Origin: Owenia fusiformis
Taxonomy: Eukaryota; Annelida; Polychaeta; Sabellida; Oweniidae
NCBI GenBank assembly: GCA_903813345.2
Contig: CAIIXF020000007.1
Coordinates: 1,867,730 to 1,931,729, forward strand
Length of the DNA: 64,000 bases
Reading direction: 5' to 3'
Of the stretch, positions 1 through 9,770 are shown one piece after another. The notes beneath the pieces were generated by a model. That model saw only the letters and a program-made list of their open reading frames with translations. It did no database searches and had not been told where the DNA came from. The translations under genes were made by a program, and so were the position numbers. The first letter of the stretch is position 1; each line of letters starts with the position of its first letter.

Positions 1-834
1 GTAGACGAGACTGGTCAAACGAAACCATTTGTACTAGAATCAGGTCAGTCATGCACCATTGATAATATGACATCTCTTATGACAAAACTCTTTAGTGGTT
101 TCGAAGAAAAAATGGAGAATAAAATGATCAAGTCAATCGAAAAGGCCATCGATGTAGCTGTCCAAAAACCGATTGGCAAACTGAAAGAAGAAGTCAAACA
201 ACTCAGATCAGAAAACTCCCAACTCAAAGATGCTTATAAATCCCTTGCAGGGATAATCGATGAACTTATCTTGGAAACGAACCACAACTCGCAATACTCG
301 CGAAAAAACACTGTGAGGTTATATGGGATTAAAGAATCGAAAGAAGAACGCTCAGATCATACCAACATCGCACTTTGCGTTGAAAACACGTGCAAACAGC
401 TTAATGATACCCCTATCCTCCCCAAAATAACGCCAGAAGACATCGAAATAGGTCATAGAGTGCCAGGCAAGCCCCTCCCCCAAACCACAGGACCTAACCT
501 GAAACCAAGATCGGTGATTCTGAAATTCAAAAATCGAATGCTACGTGACGCAGTGATTAAGAACAGGCGTCTCCTAAAGGGCACGGACATACGACTTTAT
601 GATGATCTATCTCCCAGAAATAAGGCCCTTCTCCAAGATCTCAAAGAGCACCCTGGAATTGATCAGTGTTGGTCAGGCTTTGGCAAAATCTTTGGGAAAA
701 CGAAAGAAGGACAGATCCGCGTATTCAGTGTAGTAGACAACATTGATATTGTTCTTGAATCAATGAAACGACAATCGAGCACCAGAGATGCCAGAGTCCC
801 CCCTCAAATCCAAGGCAGTGCTGACCCTAGTTAA
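1..834 (+). CDS. LINE ORF1 protein, 5'-partial
   Basis: The frame of the ATG at 67 stays open without a stop back to base 1, so the true start may lie upstream and the CDS is partial. From that Met the product is 255 residues. The first ~75 are charged and heptad-like (probable coiled coil). The middle carries the VRLYGIKES...IEIGHRVPG...RSVILKF pattern seen in ORF1 proteins of many invertebrate LINEs, where an RRM-like fold binds element RNA as a chaperone. The C-terminal part (NRRLLKGTDIRLYDDLSPRN, then GKIFGKTKEG) matches the same family. It would form the ribonucleoprotein with ORF2. Family placement is by motif recognition. Confidence 0.75.
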   Translation, partial: VDETGQTKPFVLESGQSCTIDNMTSLMTKLFSGFEEKMENKMIKSIEKAIDVAVQKPIGKLKEEVKQLRSENSQLKDAYKSLAGIIDELILETNHNSQYSRKNTVRLYGIKESKEERSDHTNIALCVENTCKQLNDTPILPKITPEDIEIGHRVPGKPLPQTTGPNLKPRSVILKFKNRMLRDAVIKNRRLLKGTDIRLYDDLSPRNKALLQDLKEHPGIDQCWSGFGKIFGKTKEGQIRVFSVVDNIDIVLESMKRQSSTRDARVPPQIQGSADPS

Positions 835-1781
835 ACTCCCAGTGTCATTCCATGCCAAATTATTAGGCAATTATCATCAGACTCTCGATGGACATGTCTC
901 GATTAATGTATAAGTAAAAATTGAAATCACGGTACATACTTGTGCATTGGTCAATGCTTAAACATCTGGTAACTCTTTTTTGATCTTAGACTTGTATTCT
1001 CATTACGAAAGTGTAACTTTAAACAAACCCTTAACCTGTCATCTTGCCAACAATTTTTTGTTTACACTCTGCCCGATTACGCTCTCGTGATCCAACATGC
1101 CATTTCCGGTTGAAATTTTAGGCAAAACTTTTCGAATAATTTTCCCCAAATCTAGCAATATTCAAGAAAACATGACAGAAATAAATGATCAAAGGTATGT
1201 ATAAGTTGACGTTTGCTTTAAACACGCACTGCAGGAAGCTATTGTTGTTCTGATTGTAAATATCTACCTTTTTCGAAAAACTGAATTTTTTTTTGGGTTC
1301 GTTTTTGATTTGTTCACTTTTCTTTTCTCAAGTCAATGAGTCAGTTGACTCTATACTTGTATATATGGGCTATTGCCAGTTAGGAATAATGTGTGTTTTT
1401 TGCAACGTAAAAAACTTCTTGCATACTGAGACATAACGTTACTGCTGTTATAGTGTAAATGTTGCTCATGACGTTAGACTATCTATGAGGTTTTACAGTA
1501 TGTGAATTGTTAGATCTAAACAGATGTAGTAACTGATGATGATGAGTTCAGGATGATGATGTTGACGATACATGTAAATAATTGATCTACTTAACATACT
1601 TTGTTATACAAAACTCACTTAATGTGCTCAACTATTTATTTATCAAGACTATTTGAATGCCTATTTGTATTAAATAAGTGAGAGCTGGCTTTTTTACCTC
1701 CAACTACCTGTTTAACACAAATGAAATTCTCATATCTGCAATTACCTCTATTTAGGTTACTATCAAGTAGAATGACTGGGA
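835..1781 (+). other. LINE inter-ORF spacer
   Basis: Non-coding DNA between ORF1 and ORF2 of the LINE, unusually long (947 bp). No ORF of note. Just upstream of the ORF2 ATG an alternative ATG at 1772 opens a short overlapping frame that ends after ~27 codons. Confidence 0.6.
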
Positions 1782-4700
1782 GTGCATTCCGTACTGCTGC
1801 TGCTGCTGCTGCCTATCGGGTCATGGGGCCACATCTCATCTTTGATGGGGGATAGTCTTACACAATGGAGGTCAGCCATAGGGCGTTTCAACCAACTATC
1901 TAGTACTAAAACTTGTATGGGTAAAGGTGGTACAAATACAAACCCAACTAAACAATCCTCTATTCTGATCTATATTCTTAAGATACTTGCAGTAAATGCT
2001 CTACTGGTTTACATGCCTCATGCTTATCTGAACTTCCTGTATTTGATTCTCTGTATGTGCCTCCTAATGTCTTGTGTAGTCATTAATATACTGCTATTGT
2101 TCATGATTATTCCTTACTGTATAGCACTCAGACTGTATGAGCTGAACAAAAGCACTGTCAATCCAAGACTTCTTTTGAGCATATTAGCTGTTTGCAGCAT
2201 TTCACTTCTATTTCCAGGCCTGAGTGTCAGCTTCTTCCTACCAGACATTAACGAACTTCAGCTACTACTCTCAAATGACGTTCATCCTAATCCGGGCCCA
2301 GATGGTACCACCAAAGGTCAAATAAATATCTTATTTTCCAATATAAACAGTATTAGTGCAGAAAATGGAGCCAGATTTGATGCACTAAATTTCCAAATTA
2401 AAGATAAGAAAATTGATATCATAGGAATTTGTGAAGCCGGCAACTTAAATGAGACAAAAATAAATGAAAAATTTCTTATTCCGGGGTTCCTTAACCCCAT
2501 TTATTCAAAATTAGGCAGAGGCCTTATGATTTATTCACATGAAGATATAATATGTACCGATAGACCTGATCTATGTATAGATGGGCTTGACTGTATCTGG
2601 GCAGAATTAAAAATTAAGCACAGAAAACTTCTTTATGGAGTATTCTACAGGTCACCATCTCAGACAACCACAGAGCGTGATAATTTTGTTAAATTATTTG
2701 ATCTTAACTTACAACAGGCAAATAACGGTAATTTTGACGGTGTTATAATAAATGGTGATTTTAATTCCAAATGTAAATCTTGGTATATTGATGGAGATGA
2801 GGACATAAATGGAAGACTACTTAACGATATATTTTTTCAAAATGGATTTGACCAGTTAATTAAAGAACCAACAAGAATAACCAGTAATTCAGCAACATGC
2901 ATTGATCTAACAGTAACAAATATCCCTGGTCTAATTAATCACTCAACTGTCACTGAACCAATTGGATTATCTGACCACAGTACCATCATATCTCAACTTG
3001 ACATTCATATTTATAAAGGGGATCCAGAATACAAATTAATATGGAAATATAATCTTGCGAACAAAGAAGCCCTCAACTATGAAATATCACATACTGATTG
3101 GATTAACTTTTTTAATGAAAATCATGACATCCATTCCATGACAAAAAATTTCACAGATAAAATTCTTTCAATCTTTAAACAGCATATTCCAAATAAATTA
3201 AAACGAATTAAAGCTAATGATAAAGCCTGGTACTCTGATGAAATAGCCCATGTTTTGCAGCAAAAAAGATCACTTTATCGTAAATTGAAAAAAAATCCAT
3301 CTGCTGAAAATTATAATGCATATAAAGAGCACTCTGAAACTACAAAGAATATTATATTGCAAACAAGAGATAGCTACTATCAGACTCAAATAGACTATTT
3401 AAATGGGCAAACGAATGCTGGCAGACCTTTTTGGGATCTTGTTAAGAAGCTACTTGGAAAATGTTTTAACTCATCTATCCCCACAATTGAAAATATCCAA
3501 ACAAGAAAGACATGTATATCAAACCAAGAAAAAGCTGATGAGTTCCTCAAGTACTTTGTTAATATGTATCATTCCACTTCACCTACAAATGAACAGCCTC
3601 CACAATTCCCCTCCAGATGTGATCTGAAACTTGATTCAGTTGAATGTGAATCAAATGAAATCCTATTAATAATAAAAAATCTTGATCCATCCAAAGCAAG
3701 TGGACCAGATGGTATCACAATCAAAATGATCCAAATGTGCCCTGATTCAATTGTAGTCCCACTTTGTATTTTATTCAATAAGATTTTAGGAAAACATACT
3801 TTTCCAGATATATGGAAACTGGGCGATATTTGCCCTATCTTCAAAAAAAATAGTAAGAATGACATCAAGAATTACCGACCAATTTCACTTTTGTCGATAA
3901 TATCAAAAATTCTCGAAAGGGTTGTTTATAATCGAATGTACGCTCACTTTGACCAAAATAATTTACTTTACAAATACCAGTCTGGTTTTCTTAAAGGGCA
4001 CAGTAATGAAATTCAGCTTTTAGCCATTCAAAATCTTTTATGGACCAATTTTAGCAATAACTTCGACACTAGAGCAAATTTCCTTGACATTTCGGCTGCG
4101 TTCGACAAGGTTCCGCATAACTTGCTTATTCATAAACTTAAATCTTATGGTATCTCAGGAAATCTCTTAAAATTTATCGAATCATATTTAACTAATAGAA
4201 AAGTTAGGGTTACTATTAACGGATCATCCTCTTCAGCATCACCAGACAACTACATAAACACCTCAGTCCCTCAAGGAAGTATCCTCGGACCTTTGCTCTT
4301 CCTGATTTATATCAATGATCTCCCAGACAACCTGACCTCAAAATGTTTTATTTACGCTGACGATACATCTATTTTTGTCCCATGTACTCCAAATGATAGA
4401 GAATCTCATCAACTGCTACAAAATGACCTGAAGACCATCGAACAGTGGTCTAAATCCTGGAAGTTAGATTTCAAACCTGAAAAAAGTAAAGAAGTCATTT
4501 TTTCTAAGAAAAACACCCATAATTATGAACAAGTCTTTTTGAATGATCAGCCAATATCTAGGCATAATCAGCATAAACATCTAGGCTTCTACTTTGACAG
4601 TAAACTCAGCGGCTCTGAACATATAAACTATCTTGTTGACAAAATTCAAAAAGCTCTAAATCCAATGAAACCACTCAAAAGCAAACTTAAATCTAAACAG

Positions 4701-5522
4701 CTCAACATCATGTACAATTCTTATATCCAATCACTTTTCGATTACTGTGACATACTCTATCACTGTGCAACACAGGCCAATCTAAAGAGACTGGACAAGC
4801 TCCAATACCAAGCTTCATTGATTGTCTCTGGTTGCTTACCAGGATCTAATGCAAAGAAAGTCCTTGATTTGCTAAACTGGTCAAGTCTAAATGAAAGAAG
4901 AATTTTTCATTTCAAAAAGCAAATGTATAATATATTTAATCAAAATACTCCATCATACATTAGCGACATATTTCATCCTTTTAAAAAGATAAACAATAGA
5001 ATGTTGCGAGGTACACTGGACTATAGTATACCAATCACAATGCCAAGGAAATCACCTGTTTATAATATGATGAATATATGGAATAAAATTCCAAGAGAGC
5101 TAAAATCATTACCAAGTATAGCATCATTCAAGTACAACTTGAAAAAATTACTCTTCCAAGGCACAATCTCAACAATGACCTTAAAACTCTCAAGGAAACA
5201 AGAAATTTTTCTAAATCGTGCCAGATCAGATCTCATTCTCAAATCACAACTCAAGGCCCACAACTGGACAACTGTTGACTCTCCAAACTGCGAATGCGGA
5301 GCCCCTGAGACTTTCCGCCATTTGTTTTTTAAATGCCCATTGAAAACTGAACAAATTCTTAAATTTAATAGAGATATTGAACTAATCACTGGAAACCAAT
5401 CTCAGTTTAGGACCCAAATGGACAAAATAAATCTTTACTTATTTGCTCACCCTTCACTTACTCAGGAACAAATTGACAATCTTTTATCAGTGGTGAGCCT
5501 ATATCTTATTGAGCATGCATAG
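1782..5522 (+). CDS. LINE ORF2: membrane-rich N-terminus, 2A-like motif, APE endonuclease, reverse transcriptase
   Basis: 1246 residues, no internal stop. Residues 1-15 look like a signal sequence (SVLLLLLLP). Three long hydrophobic stretches follow at ~58-80, 82-117 and 128-153. Residues 164-173 read SNDVHPNPGP, a 2A-like ribosome-skipping motif with His where the consensus has Glu. The AP-endonuclease domain spans ~180-410 (GICE, YRSPS, NGDFN at ~324, SDHS at ~397). The RT domain spans ~630-900 (SGPDGI, YRPISLL, LDISAAFD at ~768, YADD at ~858). A C-terminal zinc knuckle CEC-x7-H-x4-C begins at ~1170. Endonuclease nicks target DNA and RT primes on it. Catalytic motifs look intact, so the copy may be active. 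The start was chosen as the first ATG of the open frame, which also encodes the leader. Confidence 0.9.
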   Translation: MHSVLLLLLLPIGSWGHISSLMGDSLTQWRSAIGRFNQLSSTKTCMGKGGTNTNPTKQSSILIYILKILAVNALLVYMPHAYLNFLYLILCMCLLMSCVVINILLLFMIIPYCIALRLYELNKSTVNPRLLLSILAVCSISLLFPGLSVSFFLPDINELQLLLSNDVHPNPGPDGTTKGQINILFSNINSISAENGARFDALNFQIKDKKIDIIGICEAGNLNETKINEKFLIPGFLNPIYSKLGRGLMIYSHEDIICTDRPDLCIDGLDCIWAELKIKHRKLLYGVFYRSPSQTTTERDNFVKLFDLNLQQANNGNFDGVIINGDFNSKCKSWYIDGDEDINGRLLNDIFFQNGFDQLIKEPTRITSNSATCIDLTVTNIPGLINHSTVTEPIGLSDHSTIISQLDIHIYKGDPEYKLIWKYNLANKEALNYEISHTDWINFFNENHDIHSMTKNFTDKILSIFKQHIPNKLKRIKANDKAWYSDEIAHVLQQKRSLYRKLKKNPSAENYNAYKEHSETTKNIILQTRDSYYQTQIDYLNGQTNAGRPFWDLVKKLLGKCFNSSIPTIENIQTRKTCISNQEKADEFLKYFVNMYHSTSPTNEQPPQFPSRCDLKLDSVECESNEILLIIKNLDPSKASGPDGITIKMIQMCPDSIVVPLCILFNKILGKHTFPDIWKLGDICPIFKKNSKNDIKNYRPISLLSIISKILERVVYNRMYAHFDQNNLLYKYQSGFLKGHSNEIQLLAIQNLLWTNFSNNFDTRANFLDISAAFDKVPHNLLIHKLKSYGISGNLLKFIESYLTNRKVRVTINGSSSSASPDNYINTSVPQGSILGPLLFLIYINDLPDNLTSKCFIYADDTSIFVPCTPNDRESHQLLQNDLKTIEQWSKSWKLDFKPEKSKEVIFSKKNTHNYEQVFLNDQPISRHNQHKHLGFYFDSKLSGSEHINYLVDKIQKALNPMKPLKSKLKSKQLNIMYNSYIQSLFDYCDILYHCATQANLKRLDKLQYQASLIVSGCLPGSNAKKVLDLLNWSSLNERRIFHFKKQMYNIFNQNTPSYISDIFHPFKKINNRMLRGTLDYSIPITMPRKSPVYNMMNIWNKIPRELKSLPSIASFKYNLKKLLFQGTISTMTLKLSRKQEIFLNRARSDLILKSQLKAHNWTTVDSPNCECGAPETFRHLFFKCPLKTEQILKFNRDIELITGNQSQFRTQMDKINLYLFAHPSLTQEQIDNLLSVVSLYLIEHA
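2277..2300 (+). other. 2A-like motif DVHPNPGP in LINE ORF2
   Basis: Codons for Asp-Val-His-Pro-Asn-Pro-Gly-Pro, preceded by a Leu-rich stretch, as in 2A sequences (consensus D-V/I-E-x-N-P-G-P). Virus-like 2A sequences are known in APE-type LINEs of marine animals. Here Glu is replaced by His, so skipping activity is uncertain. If active, it would separate a ~172-residue membrane protein from the enzyme. Confidence 0.6.
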
Positions 5523-5967
5523 TTACATGTAGTTGGAAGCTGGTCTACTTTTGTTCTCAGCCCTACCACTCCTTATCTCTATTGCTTTTCTCCCCTTGTT
5601 TCATTCTCTTATATTATACTGTAGCACCATGAAGTCTTCTTTGTGCCACATAGAAAGTACAGATCAGCCATTTAGCCATGGGAGACTATGGCGTGAACCT
5701 CTTTTCCCTACTCATACTACTATATCTTTGTTTCCAGGACCCTATAGGCAGAGGCAGCAGCCCCCCCCCCACACTCCAATTAAAATGCAGATGCTTTCTT
5801 TTCTATTTTTTTCTAATATATAATTGTGTATTAAAACCATGTTTACAAATTGTAATTACTACATTGAGGGACACCTATAATGCCACTGGCGATTGGGTCC
5901 CTCATGTATGATATGTACTTTTAATGATTAATGGCAATAAAATCTCTTGATGAAAAAAAAAAAAAAA
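5523..5967 (+). other. LINE 3' UTR and A-tail
   Basis: Non-coding tail of the LINE with a C-run near 5761-5771, a polyadenylation signal and 15 A residues. The small ORFs in this stretch are not credible genes. Confidence 0.65.
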
Positions 5968-6529
5968 CAAATACAAAGGGAATGATGCAAGGATCTATTT
6001 TCTCCAAAAATTGACCGCATCTTAAATTTTCCCTTATTTTTAAGAAGTTGTTACAATTTTTTTTCAATATTTGATTTAGCATGATATCTGCAAATGTTGT
6101 TTTCAGTTCATTAACAAAAATTAACTTTTTGAAATCTATTTTTAAATAAAACATTTAGAAAGCAGAAATTTTTAAATGAAATTAAAACATTATGAATTGA
6201 TGAATGGAAAACTGTCAAAAATCTATTAATTAAACTCTCATTACAAAATATTATCTGTTCTGATCAATAATTTTATGTCTCAATGTTTGTTTTTCTGAGT
6301 TTTGTATTCTGATTGCACAATAACATCAAAGGATGAGAGAGTTCAACAGAATTTCTGACATCAGAAAAACGATTAATGAGCTAAAACAGGAAATAATATT
6401 TGAAGGTGTAGATAATTCACAAAAAAATGTAAAAAGATTTTTTACCTGCTGCTAATGAAACTCCTGATGGTATTCAATTATTATTACATCGTCTATGATA
6501 TACATGTATTTGTTGTTTATTATACTAAG

Positions 6530-6977
6530 CACAGATACTAGTTTTCTGCATGAAAAAAATCAAAATTCTGCAAAAAATTCTGCAAGAAAAAAAGCAAATT
6601 CTGCAAGGAGAAAATCGAAATTCTGCACAAATTTTCAAAAAAAGTCCAAATTCTGCAATCTTTTAAAACATAAAGGGAAGTCAGCTACTTTCTAGGTAAG
6701 AACTGCGCGTCATTAGCGAACTCGCTTTAGCGAATTTAAACGTGATAGAATGTTGAATTTCACGGTGAAATCGTACTTGTACTCAATAATGATTGATTGT
6801 TGGACATAAACAGACACTCTTCAAATACCCCGCAAAGGTAGGAGATCGTAAAATATGTAATTTCTGGAAATTCTGGTAATTCCGCGGGATTTTCATGAAA
6901 ATCAGGGATTCTGCAAAAAATTGAAGTTTTGTCAAACTCCGTCCACGCCGCGGAATTACGGAAAACTAGTATCTATG
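6530..6977. mobile_element. TIR element with 6-bp TSD (ACTAAG)
   Basis: Ends are inverted repeats: CACAGATACTAGTTTTC on the left, and its complement (one mismatch) GAAAACTAGTATCTATG on the right. ACTAAG lies immediately outside both ends (6524-6529 and 6978-6983). The interior contains a degenerate direct repeat built on AAATTCTGCAA (6560-6660 and again near 6907). No transposase ORF, so non-autonomous. Confidence 0.6.
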
Positions 6978-7432
6978 ACTAAGGACATATATGTGAATAA
7001 AATAAAAACACAAAAAAAATTAAGACATACAGTCCTGATCAGAGACCCAGAAACATGCCAATATAATTTTTGGCTCGTGTAAATTGATGGTACATTAGCT
7101 ATTTTCATGGCCCTTTAAGTTATACTGCATATTACAATGGTTATATAAATTCATTAATTTTCATCTGAATCTATAATATCTATTAATTAGCTTTTGTAAT
7201 AAAAGACCGCAATTAATGAAATTTACCGATTTTGACAGAAATAACATTTAAGTTGAAACACATAAAAAGTTAATAAAACTGACCTTTTAATTTTATGAGG
7301 AGTTAAATCAGCAAAGCATTACTCACAGATTAATCAATGTATGTAGTACAAATATGCCAATGCAGAAAAAAGAATAACAGTCATTATATAACATTTGAAC
7401 ACCATTACAGAAAACATAAATTAAAGACCATA

Positions 7433-8581
7433 ATGAGAAAGCAATCTGTTATCAAGACAATTTGTGTTTTATCATTATGTGCACTTTACTGCTATACTTT
7501 ATGGCACCAACACAAAACAACAACAAAAGATTTAAAGAAGAAGGCAGTGGACTTAGATGGCAGTGAAGAGATTGCAGATAGTGATACACGCACCTTAACA
7601 TATAATGACATTGAGAGCGAGTATAGCAATATGTATGATAATGCAATAGATGGTGGCATCCAACATGTAGAAACTTGGAGAAACAAGCAAGTGAAAGACT
7701 CAACACAAAAAGACGAATATTCCCAAAATGAAGATCTAATGCAAGCCAATTCAAAAAAGAATCTATCCAGTTATGATCGACTGAATGCAACAATGAAATC
7801 CAGGCTACCTCGGTTTATCCTAGGAGGTGTTAAAAAATGTGGAACGGGAACATTAATGACATTTGGAAATCGGCATCCTCAGATTATTCGTTCTCAACTG
7901 GGTGGATTTTTCGTGGAGCTTGTAAGTTTCAGTCAAGGAACTCAATGGTATTATAACAAAATGGTAGTGCCAACAAAGGATCATGTTGTCCTAGAAAGAT
8001 GTAATGGATGCTATGATACATTACAAGCTCCTTGGAGATTAACAGAGACACTGGGACATGATGTCTATATAATATGGATGGTCAGAGACCCTATGGAGCG
8101 TTTGGAATCTGAAATAGCTCAGCAGATATCTAACAAAGAGAACCAGTTCACCCCAGAGAACATCCTATATAAATCCAAAGAAAATATCACACATAATCAG
8201 ATAATACGACGTGGACTTTACGACATCTTTCTCCAACACTGGTTACATTATCTCCCGTTAGACCACTTCCTTTTCATTGAAACATCCGATTTCATCAAAA
8301 AACCATGGGTGGAGTTAAACAGGCTAGAGAGTTTCATGAATTTGACAAGATTTTTCAATGAGGATATGTTTATACCAGGAGATGGACGAAAAGATTTCTA
8401 TTGTATCCGTAACACCAACTTAACATCCAAAGGTGAAGTGAAATGCATGGGAGATGGAAAAGGAAGGGAGCATCCTAAAATTGATACTGAAACGGCTGAA
8501 ATATTAGAAAAATTCTACCTTCCACATAGTAAAGCTTTTTTTGAAAAGATGCAACATAGTTACAAATGGAGAGGCACTTAA
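7433..8581 (+). CDS. Heparan sulfate 3-O-sulfotransferase-like type II membrane protein, copy A
   Basis: 382 residues in one exon. An upstream in-frame ATG at 7337 would add 32 residues. I chose the Met at 7433 because it places a signal anchor at residues 6-24 and matches the start of the neighbouring paralogue. A stem region (25-120) precedes a sulfotransferase domain: PAPS 5'-phosphosulfate loop GVKKCGTGTL (132-141), 3'-phosphate site RDP (218-220) with Ser226, paired Cys324/Cys338, and KGREHP (343-348) as in HS3ST enzymes. Family role: transfer of sulfate from PAPS to glucosamine 3-OH of heparan sulfate in the Golgi lumen. The segment that should hold the catalytic Glu/His/Asp (E-x-H-F-F-D) reads LGGFFVE here, so activity or substrate may differ. 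Possible N-glycosylation sites: N118, N251, N303, N329. Confidence 0.8.
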   Translation: MRKQSVIKTICVLSLCALYCYTLWHQHKTTTKDLKKKAVDLDGSEEIADSDTRTLTYNDIESEYSNMYDNAIDGGIQHVETWRNKQVKDSTQKDEYSQNEDLMQANSKKNLSSYDRLNATMKSRLPRFILGGVKKCGTGTLMTFGNRHPQIIRSQLGGFFVELVSFSQGTQWYYNKMVVPTKDHVVLERCNGCYDTLQAPWRLTETLGHDVYIIWMVRDPMERLESEIAQQISNKENQFTPENILYKSKENITHNQIIRRGLYDIFLQHWLHYLPLDHFLFIETSDFIKKPWVELNRLESFMNLTRFFNEDMFIPGDGRKDFYCIRNTNLTSKGEVKCMGDGKGREHPKIDTETAEILEKFYLPHSKAFFEKMQHSYKWRGT

Positions 8582-9563
8582 CTGTTTTCATTACCTATTA
8601 TTCAATTTGTATCTGATAAAAACTGCTAATTTGATTTATTCTTTCAGAATATGATACCTCATTAAAATGTAAAAACAATAGATCACTTGACATGTAGAGA
8701 AAAATGAACATGCACTTTGAAAATGAACTTAGACTCAATCAATAGAATAATACAATTATGTAAATGTAAAACACAAAATTTCTATGTAAGGTTCTACTTT
8801 CCAAATCTCTGCACAAAACATTTCTTAGATTTTTCACTCAAACTTCCCTTACAATCTTAACCATATTCAGAGCAATTTAAAGGGAGTTTTACCGAACAGG
8901 ATATAAAGAAGTTTTACTTGTTTTTTGTGCTCAATATATAGATTTGCACATAAAACAACTCAAATCAATATTTAACCTTGTAGGTCTAGTACATTGATAG
9001 TGGATTTTCCCAAGCTTTCTTTGAGAATAAATAAAATATAAATACTATAAATGATTAAAATTTTAGCCTCACTATATTCTATATTTGTACAGGATGATAT
9101 GAACAGACAATTAATTTCAATTTGTTGCGAGAGTGATATATTATTGTAAAACTACATCCAATGGTGTTTCTGTGTTAAGTTGGTGTAACACATCATTCAA
9201 ACAATAACACATATTGATTATGAATAAAAATATTTGCAACAATGAGTCTAGACAATAAAACTCAGACAGAATTTGTATGAGAAGAAACCATCTTGAAAAG
9301 AACCTTAAAGGTAATCAAACTAATCGAGAGAGATCTGCTCAAGGATTTTTATGTAATTTATACAATTACAACTACCAACAATAATTATTGAAATGGGAAT
9401 GAAATGAATTTCACACCTCTACATTTTCTGCTATAAGAAGCTTATAATCATTTCACAATCAAAATCCCATAAAAGCCTAAGAAAGCTCCATTTGTAATTA
9501 TTAAGATCAAAACAGCAGCAAAACTGCAAAATCAACTTTAGTCACAAGTCAGATGTTAGACAT
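8582..9563 (+). other. 3' flank of sulfotransferase copy A
   Basis: AT-rich non-coding sequence shared with the equivalent region after copy B. Overlapping AATAAA signals near 9026 may end the transcript. No other gene is visible. Confidence 0.6.
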
Positions 9564-9770
9564 TTTGACAGAAATAACATTTAAGTTGAAACATATAAAA
9601 AGTTCATAAAACTGACCTTTTAATTTTATGAGGAGTTAAATCAGCAAAGCATTACTCACAGATTAATCAATGTATGTACTAGTACAAATATGCCAATGCA
9701 GAAAAAAGAATAGCAGTCATTATATTACATTTGAACACCATTATACAGAAAACATAAATTAAAGACCATA

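Larger units (their letters stand above)
1..5967 (+). mobile_element. CR1-like non-LTR retrotransposon (LINE), near full length
   Basis: Contains in order an ORF1 nucleic-acid-binding protein (open at the window edge), a ~950-bp inter-ORF spacer, an intact 1246-residue ORF2 with endonuclease and reverse transcriptase, a ~430-bp 3' UTR, an AATAAA signal at 5936-5941 and a 15-A tail at 5953-5967. The 5' end lies outside the window, so a target-site duplication cannot be checked. Both ORFs are uninterrupted, which suggests a recent insertion. The CR1 assignment comes from ORF2 motif style and is inference; Jockey-group relatives are possible. Confidence 0.85.
7231..9563 (+). repeat. Tandem duplication unit 1 (sulfotransferase unit)
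   Basis: First copy of a ~2.33-kb direct tandem duplication. It starts at TTTGACAGAAATAAC and ends after AGTCAGATGTTAGACA. The next copy starts directly with the same TTTGACAGAAATAAC at 9564. It carries ~200 bp of 5' flank, the ORF, and ~980 bp of 3' flank with AATAAATAAA near 9026. Confidence 0.85.
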
